Of a stretch of DNA of 64,000 bases, positions 57,141-64,000 are shown in pieces. The stretch spans positions 30,359,949 through 30,423,948 of the forward strand of contig OZ024808.1 of assembly GCA_964017045.1 (NCBI GenBank). Reading direction: 5' to 3'. The DNA comes from Omphiscola glabra (Eukaryota; Mollusca; Gastropoda; Lymnaeidae). The notes beneath the pieces are model-generated. The model was not told the origin of the DNA. It worked only from the letters and a program-made list of their open reading frames with translations, and did no database searches. Position numbers and translations under genes: made by a program. Within the stretch, counting starts at the first letter, position 1; every line of letters starts with the position of its first letter.

Positions 57141-58797
57141 CACGTATGATGTTTCCTGATGCGTGGAGAGAGGTGACTTGCCCGGCCGTGTAAATTCATC
57201 ACGTTGTGATGGACGGATGCCAGAGGCACATGCTAGAATATTCAACAAGACCAACTTAAATTATTTTTTAGCAATTTTCATGTCATTAACGTTTAAAGGA
57301 GAGCGTATTTTAAATTTTAAATTCAAAAAAGTAAAAGATAAAAATTTGTATGGCCCATGCCATGTGTGCTTACGTGTATGTGTGGTTACGTGTATGTGTG
57401 GTTTTCTGTACTCAAGTCAAAAAAATTCTGTGTTTTTGCTTTTTTCTTTTCCGTATTCTTTAACTTGTGTGGGGAAAATAAAATGTGGGAGAAAATGATA
57501 CATATCGTGAGTCCAAGTTAAAAAATGAACATTGAGGTAGGGATTTAGCGTCAGTTCACACGGTCAAATTTTCCTTCAAGCATTTGATGCAATTCGTGTA
57601 TGAAGCCTTGTCACAAATTTGATCAAATTCTCCAAAAAAGAAACCACGCACAAATTAGTGCGTTCATACAACAATTTGACGCGAAATTTGATCGTGTGAA
57701 CCGACCCTTAGAGATTGTAAGAGCGCAATGATATTTGAACTACCAACAGTGATATGTCATATCAAACCAACGTCACTTACTTAGACTGGAGGCTAGACTG
57801 GATCAATAGTCCAATGGTGTAAATAGTTGGTACACGACTATAGGACATAAGGTGTGGGTGAGGTTAGGACTACACAGGTACAATATGCAAGCAATAGGAT
57901 TGTGTGTGACGCTAGAACTATACAGTTTAATATGCAAACTAATTTTTGGAGGGATTTATTTCGAAGGAGTCAAATATTTTTTATTGGACTCCGAGTAGCA
58001 ATAATTCATTTACTCCAGTCAAATGTTTTTGAATCACAATGAATTTTTACTTTTTATAACTAGATAAATGTAACTAATGAAGTTCATGAAGTCTAAAAAT
58101 TACAATAAAATCAACACAATACATTTCTCAGTCGACCATTCAACATATTAGTGTTCTCAGCTGAATAATCAGCATAATATATCTCTCAGTCGACCAATCA
58201 GCATAATATTGTTCCCAATTAGCATAATATTGTTCTCATTCGACCAATCAACATATTGTTTTTTCCAGCTGACCTATCATCATAATGTTGTTCTTCTCAT
58301 TTGATCAATCAATATCTCAAAGAATTTCTGCAAATATATTTAAATATCTATACTTTATATTTTCATTTGCATGTACACTTACATATCCATGTATGCAACT
58401 TAAATATCCTTGTATGTACACTTAAATATCCTAGATATTCAGAAAAAAGTGCTTAAAACTAAAAATAAAATCTGTAAGACTCCAACAGAACTATAGTGAC
58501 AAGGTCTTAAATTTCGTAATTCTAATAATTGGAAAAACCATATGTTCGATCAGCCTAGATTTAACCTGTAATTGTAAAAAATCGATATTAACCTTCCTAT
58601 TAAAAAAAATATGTTTACATCATTTGATAAGCTGTCACTCTGATCAATTAATTTGAAATAAATCTTTATATGTGCGGCGTTTTCAAAGGTTTTTCAAGCC
58701 AGCGGTTCTCTCCCTAAGAACGGTTGTGACCCTATTCATCGCAACACATTTGTGAGAGTTAAGTTTGGACTTTACATATTGAATGTAGATTGGATGT
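57141..58797. other. Intergenic, nothing convincing
   Basis: AT-rich; a weak array of CGACCAATCAGCATAATAT units at 58125-58300. A CAGCGGTTCTC string near 58697 may be a remnant hAT end. Confidence 0.4.
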
Positions 58798-59680
58798 TGA
58801 ACAAATAGCAAGGGATCTTGTCAGTAAGGACATATATTTAATACAAACAAATAGCAAGGGATCTTGTCAGTAAGGACATATATTTAATACAAACAAATAG
58901 CAAGGGATCTTGTCAGTAAGGACATATATCTAATACAAACAAATAGCAAGGGATCTTGTCAGTAAGGACATATATTTAATACAAACAAATAGCAAGGGAT
59001 CTTGTCAGTAAGGACATATATCTAATACAAACAAATAGCAAGGTATCTTGTCAGTAAGGACATATATTTAATACAAACAAATAGCAAGGGATCTTGTCAG
59101 TAAGGACATATATCTAATACAAACAAATAGCAAGGGATCTTGTCAGTAAGGACATATATCTAATATAAACAAAAAGCAAGGGATCTTGTCAGTAAGGACA
59201 TATATCTAATACAAACAAATAGCAAGGGATCTTGTCAGTAAGGACATATATCTAATACAAACAAATAGCAAGGGATCTTGTCAGTAAGGACATATATTTA
59301 ATACAAACAAATAGCAAGGGATCTTGTCAGTAAGGACATATATTTAATACAAACAAATAGCAAGGTATCTTGTCAGTAAGGACATATATTTAATACAAAC
59401 AAATAGCAAGGGATCTTGTCAGTAAGGACATATATCTAATACAAACAAATAGCAAGGGATCTTGTCAGAAAGGACATATATCTAATACAAACAAATAGCA
59501 AGGGATCTTGTCAGTAAGGACATATATCTAATACAAACAAATAGCAAGGGATCTTGTCAGTAAGGACATATATCTAATACAAACAAATAGCAAGGGATCT
59601 TGTCAGTAAGGACATATATCTAATACAAACAAATAGCAAGGGATCTTGTCAGTAAGGACATATATTTAATACAAACAATT
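58798..59680. repeat. 46-bp tandem array, about 19 copies
   Basis: Units around ACAAATAGCAAGGGATCTTG; nearly identical, with a single T/C variant (TTTAAT or TCTAAT) interspersed. Confidence 0.95.
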
Positions 59681-59789
59681 TCTTGATGAAACAAAAAAAA
59701 AAGAATCATTTTTGTTATCAAATATTTTTCATGCTATAAAACGTTAGGTGATCAACTTTGAGTATGCCCCAGTTACAATATATTGTGTG

Positions 59790-59940
59790 GGGCAACTAGA
59801 GAAGGTGTCAAAGAGGGCGGTAGACTTTGTGTGCCACCCTTACTAGAGTTGGTGTCAAAGAGGGTGGTAGACTTTGGGTGCCACCCTTCCTAGAGTTGGT
59901 GTCAAAGAGTGCGGTAGACTTTGGGTGCCACCCGTCCTGA
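59790..59940. repeat. About 60-bp repeat, three copies
   Basis: GGTGTCAAAGAGGGTGGTAG followed by ACTTTGGGTGCCACCC. Confidence 0.8.
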
Positions 59941-61107
59941 TTACCACGATTATCTCCTCCGAGTCTGCCTGCCCTAGTTGCACCCTATTCTGGTGGCACC
60001 CTGATGTAGTGGCACCCTGTTGTTGTAATTAAATTAGATCTGTTATGAAACCGACCAGCGAACTCTGTCAAATTAGCATTTTTCATTTGTTGTCACCCCC
60101 ACCCACCCCCGTGAGGGTGTTATCCGCACTGCCAGTTTTTAATGATTGTACTGCTATGATACCAGGAGACGCTTACATGTACAATAATCTTTATCAATTG
60201 TGAGACATTTTCTTTTCTAGAATATTAACGTAAAGACAAACACAACATCTTTGGGTTGTACGTCATCATAATGTTTGATGATAACATTAAATTAATGTTG
60301 TTTTTAATACAAATTTTTCCCCGGATATATGCATTTTCGACTCCATCTAAAAGTCTAGATCCGGAGCAGTGTCACAGAAACGAAGCAGTTTTTTTTTCCT
60401 CATATCTAGGAGTTCGAGAACCACTTGGTGCCAGGCAGTGGCATTGAGATTCGATTGCTTTCTCTCTGCCTATATCCCAATATCCCTAATCAGGGTCAGA
60501 AGGCTAGGACACTTGCCTTAAAATGGAGAGCCGCCAACTCTGGGCAATCTGAAGGTGTTACAACAGATCACTGGGTGGCACCGACACCTGGCACAGTGTC
60601 ACATGAAAGGTGTTACAACGGATCACTGGGTGACAGTGACACCTGTGACAGTGTCACGGATCGCGTGCCGACGGATTAGATCAACGCTGAAATTAAACAA
60701 GGCGGGCGATAACACAAAAAACGGTGAAGAAGACAAATGAAATCTTAGTTGAATGGATTATGCCATTGCTGTTAAAGGGAGATAATTCTGTTTCGTCGTA
60801 AAGAAGATAACTCATGTCTGCATAATTTTGCAGTGTCAACATTCCACATAACTGTTACTTTCTTGTGTATACTGCATTTTTCATCTCATCTATCGAAAGT
60901 GTACAAGTTTGGTAAGACGTTTACTAAACACAAGTATTTATTGACAAATTGTTATACTTTGCACCGCGAACACTTGACTTGAAAAAGTTATTGTGTGGTG
61001 TTAAACCTTGTCTGGAAATATAATTGAAAATAATTCAAACTATTTGTTAGGTTTAAGTATTAACATTTCTGTGTAATGTTTACTTCTCAAACTTCACTAA
61101 GTGATGA
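59941..61107. other. Intergenic, no gene recognised
   Basis: Mixed unique sequence with the short two-copy repeat at 60555; chance frames only. Confidence 0.4.
60555..60655. repeat. Two-copy 55-bp repeat
   Basis: GGTGTTACAACAGATCACTG and GGTGTTACAACGGATCACTG start the two units. Confidence 0.8.
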
Positions 61108-61913
61108 TGACATAAGACTGTAGTGTCTGTGTTTGACATAAGACTGTAGTGTCTGTGTTTGACATAAGACTGTAGTGTCTGTGTTTGACATAAGACTGTA
61201 GTGTCTGTGTTTGACATAAGACTGTAGTGTCTGTGTTTGACATAAGACTGTAGTGTCTGTGTTTAACATAAGACTGTAGTGTCTGTGTTTGACATAAAAC
61301 TGTAGTGCCTGTGTTTGACATAAGACTGTAGTGTCTATGTTTGACATAAACTGTAGTGTCTGTGTTTGACATAAGACTGTAGTGTCTGTGTTTGACATAA
61401 GACTGTAGTGTCTGTGTTTGACATAAGACTGTAGTGTCTGTGTTTGACATAAAACTGTAGTGCCTGTGTTTGACATAAGACTGTAGTGTCTATGTTTGAC
61501 ATAAACTGTAGTGTCTGTGTTTGACATAAGACTGTAGTGTCTGTGTTTGACATAAGACTGTAGTGTCTTTGTTTGACATAAGACTGTAGTGTCTGTGTTT
61601 GACATAAAACTGTAGTGTCTGTGTTTTACATAAGACTGTAGTGTCTGTGTTTGACATCAAACTGTAGTGTCTGTGTTTGACATAAGACTGTATTGTCTGT
61701 GTTTGACATAAAACTGTAGTGTCTGTGTTTGACATAAGAATGTAGTGTCTGTGTTTGACATAAGACTGTAGTGTCTGTGTTTGACATAAGACTGTAGTGT
61801 CTGTGTTTGACATAAGACTGTAGTGTCTGTGTTTGACATAAGACTGTAGTGTCTGTGTTTGACATAAGACTGTAGTGTCTATGTTTGACATAAGACTGTA
61901 GTGTCTGTGTTTA
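61108..61913. repeat. 27-bp tandem array, about 30 copies
   Basis: Unit TGACATAAGACTGTAGTGTC plus TGTGTTT. A longer block (61260-61350) is repeated at 61440-61530 with the same variants, showing a higher-order duplication of about 180 bp. Confidence 0.95.
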
Positions 61914-62365
61914 AATTCGTCGAATATCACAATTAAATGTCTTCACGTTTATTTTCAGACAAAGAATACAATGATCATTTTTGTCTATTGTGACAGACAT
62001 CAGAGCTTTACAACTAGATTAGCTTTTGGCTATGGGTGGTGATTTATTGCGGAGATACGAATTATATGTCTAGTCGCATACACGTCTGTTAAAAACATGA
62101 CACAAAACGTGAATTTCAAATTACAATGGTCAGTACCAATCAGGTATACAATATAATATCATAGTCAATGCTACTCAATCAGGCAATGCAATCTCATAGT
62201 GAATATTATTCAATCAAGCAATACAATAGTATAGTCGAGTCCACTCATTTAAGACACGCTAATTATCTCAGACAAGGCTTTAATTCAAATATATCCCCAT
62301 ATTAGCATATATCCAACCATCAAAATCTTGACCACAGATTGTGTAACCAAAGGCGGCAATTTCAG

Positions 62366-62926
62366 ATTGACGATTGTAGTGTTACTGTAAGAGCAAACAT
62401 GGAGCAAGTTGAATTGCTTACCTGTCCGAATGGCAGCCATGTTGCTATGGACGCGGGTTTTGACCTGATTGCGTTGTCCAGTCTGTTAAGAATTTCTCTG
62501 ACAGGAAACGGTCGTTCCAGAGAAACGATATCGGACGCAGAAGCCAGTGGTGGCGTGGTTGAAATAGATATTGGCACTCAGATGTCTGTCTTAGAATCTT
62601 TGCCACCAGGACAGACCATCACAGGCGCCGTTGTCGATGGAAGTTTATGTTCAGGGCCAACCATAAGAGATGCTGGAGTCGTTGGAAGTTTTGATTTGCA
62701 CACAGAGACCAAGCTACCCGGGACAGAGCCAGGATGTGTCCACACGATAGTAGCAGCTGCGCGTGAAGCAGTCAGAAACGGTCGGACCAATGTGGTAGCG
62801 AGGCTGCTTCCGTTAGTCAAGCAAGGCATCGGAACAAACGACTCTGTCACTGGGGTTAGAGACTATTTGGATGTGCTAGTTGCCGAGGCCATTGACCGGA
62901 GGCAGTGCGCGGTTCTCAGGCTATTG
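62366..62926 (+). CDS. Coding exon of an unrecognised gene (gene 3)
   Basis: A 561-nt open exon, phase 0 on both sides, between acceptor GCAATTTCAG (ends 62365) and donor GTGAGT (starts 62927). GC-rich relative to its surroundings, without repeats. It starts IDDCSVTVRANMEQVELL; an internal ATG at 62399 could also be a start. The last third is helical and ankyrin-like in feel (AAREAVRNGRTNVVARLLP, VLVAEAIDRRQCAVLRLL) but lacks the ankyrin TPLH motif. Neighbouring exons lie outside or were not found. Confidence 0.65.
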
Positions 62927-63382
62927 GTGAGTATCATCTCATATATGAAAAGATGGAATTTGCGCAAAGGGAGAAAAGGGGCGGTGGTATAAAAGACAGA
63001 AGCAAGTTGTAACGAAGTCTTTTATAATATTTGAGACTTCTGGCATTTCAATGCTAGCAAATAAAATCTCTGTATATAAATATTAAGCCTAAACAAAAAT
63101 GTATGCTAAGAATCACAAATTAGATATTATTTGTTAGCACTGTAATGTACTTTATATGTCCACTAATGACTCTAGCTGAAACATGTCATTTTTATGCTCA
63201 GAGTATTTGTTGCCAAAGTTAATATAATGTTTGCATTTTTCAAATGATTTGAAGAGATTCGCTTTGTGAGAGGAAAATAGTGAACCAGGGGCGTTGACTG
63301 CCCTATGTGGGCTGGGGACACATTCCTCTTTGTGAAGTTACCAGATAATGTATTCTTAGCTTCGTTCGCACCACAACGCTTA

Positions 63383-64000
63383 GTGGCGTATCCATGTTGA
63401 GATTCTGTGACTCCACATATCTCCCCCGGAGGTTAGCGGCGTATCCATGTTGAGATTCTATGATTCCACATATCTCCCCCGGAGGTTAGTGGCGTATCCA
63501 TGTTGAGATTCTGTGACTCCACATATCTCCCCCGGAGGTTAGCGGCGTATCCATGTTGAGATTCTATGATTCCACATATCTCCCCCGGAGGTTAGCGGCG
63601 TATCCATGTTGAGATTCTATGACTCCACATATCTCCCCCGGAGGTTAGTGGCGTATCCATGTTGAGATTCTATGATTCCACATATCTCCCCCGGAGGTTA
63701 GTGGCGTATCCATATTGAGATTCTGTGACTCCACATATCTCCCCCGGAGATTAGCGGCGTATCCATGTTGAGATTCTATGATTCCACATATCTCCCCCGG
63801 AGGTTAGTGGCGTATCCATGTTGAGATTCTGTGACTCCACATATCTCCCCCGGAGATTAGCGGCGTATCCATGTTGAGATTCTATGATTCCACATATCTC
63901 CCCCGGAGGTTAGTGGCGTATCCATGTTGAGATTCTGTGACTCCACATATCTCCCCCGGAGATTAGCGGCGTATCCATGTTTAGATTCTATGATTCCACA
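63383..64000. repeat. 53-bp tandem array running off the window
   Basis: About 12 units with GGCGTATCCATGTTGAGATT and CACATATCTCCCCCGGAG. Two unit types (GTGACTCC and ATGATTCC) mostly alternate, a 106-bp higher-order repeat. Confidence 0.93.

Noticed and set aside
58798..59680. Possible CRISPR array
   Set aside because: Units are contiguous with no unique spacers, and the window is eukaryotic.
60360..60560. tRNA or SINE promoter near GAGTTCGAGAACC
   Set aside because: Only a partial B box; no A box or tRNA fold could be traced.
61087..61930. Repeat-protein gene on the minus strand
   Set aside because: Open frames result from a 27-bp unit (nine codons); no start context or flanking exon.
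62362..62850. Minus-strand frames opposite the gene 3 exon
   Set aside because: Shadows of the plus-strand exon, which has matching splice sites.

Overview
The window looks like animal nuclear DNA, most likely from a heterobranch gastropod snail of the freshwater pulmonate type. It is AT-rich and its genes are split by GT-AG introns. It carries non-LTR retrotransposon fragments, hAT-type MITEs and two copies that resemble the SPIN hAT family, which is known from tetrapods and also reported from the pond snail Lymnaea stagnalis. An exceptional load of clean minisatellites covers roughly a quarter of the window by hand tally. The species call is inference; no rRNA, tRNA or mitochondrial marker is present to fix it.

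Gene 1 (+, 8108-26456) was assembled by hand from 13 coding exons whose phases all agree and whose lengths sum to 2163 nt (720 aa plus stop). It encodes a secreted or membrane protein: signal peptide, two SRCR domains, a ZP domain with eight cysteines, a furin-type site RRKR, a short Ser/Thr/Asp-rich repeat linker and a C-terminal membrane segment. This is the layout of DMBT1-like and other SRCR-ZP mucosal or egg-coat proteins. Several of its splice sites lie inside tandem arrays that copy the splice site itself.

Region 25938-35905 is a tandem segmental duplication. Copy A holds the last exon and 3' flank of gene 1. Copy B (from 31826) holds a second last exon with two in-frame nonsense codons, plus two minisatellites that grew from near-single-copy sequence. 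Between the copies lie a 40-bp array and a minus-strand RTE-like element (29505-31825) whose catalytic FADD motif is broken.

Gene 2 (+, 38373-49820) was assembled from six exons and encodes about 231 aa with a signal peptide. It resembles the CpcT/CpeT chromophore-lyase family, which is best known from cyanobacteria and plastids. It sits on two local duplications: a 1.44-kb repeat that doubles exon 3 (42265-42398 and 43703-43836, identical) and a 3.8-kb nearly perfect repeat (47733-51531 and 51532-55332) that doubles the terminal exon. Either could be recent or an assembly artefact.

From 55 kb to the right edge there is an RTE-like 3' end, a hAT MITE with a perfect 8-bp target duplication, several long arrays (46 bp x 19, 27 bp x 30, 53 bp x 12 running off the edge) and one 561-nt coding exon of an unrecognised gene (62366-62926). 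From 1 to about 8 kb there is no convincing coding sequence, only arrays and one TATA-like site. Long open frames inside arrays are artefacts of repeat lengths and are not called as genes.
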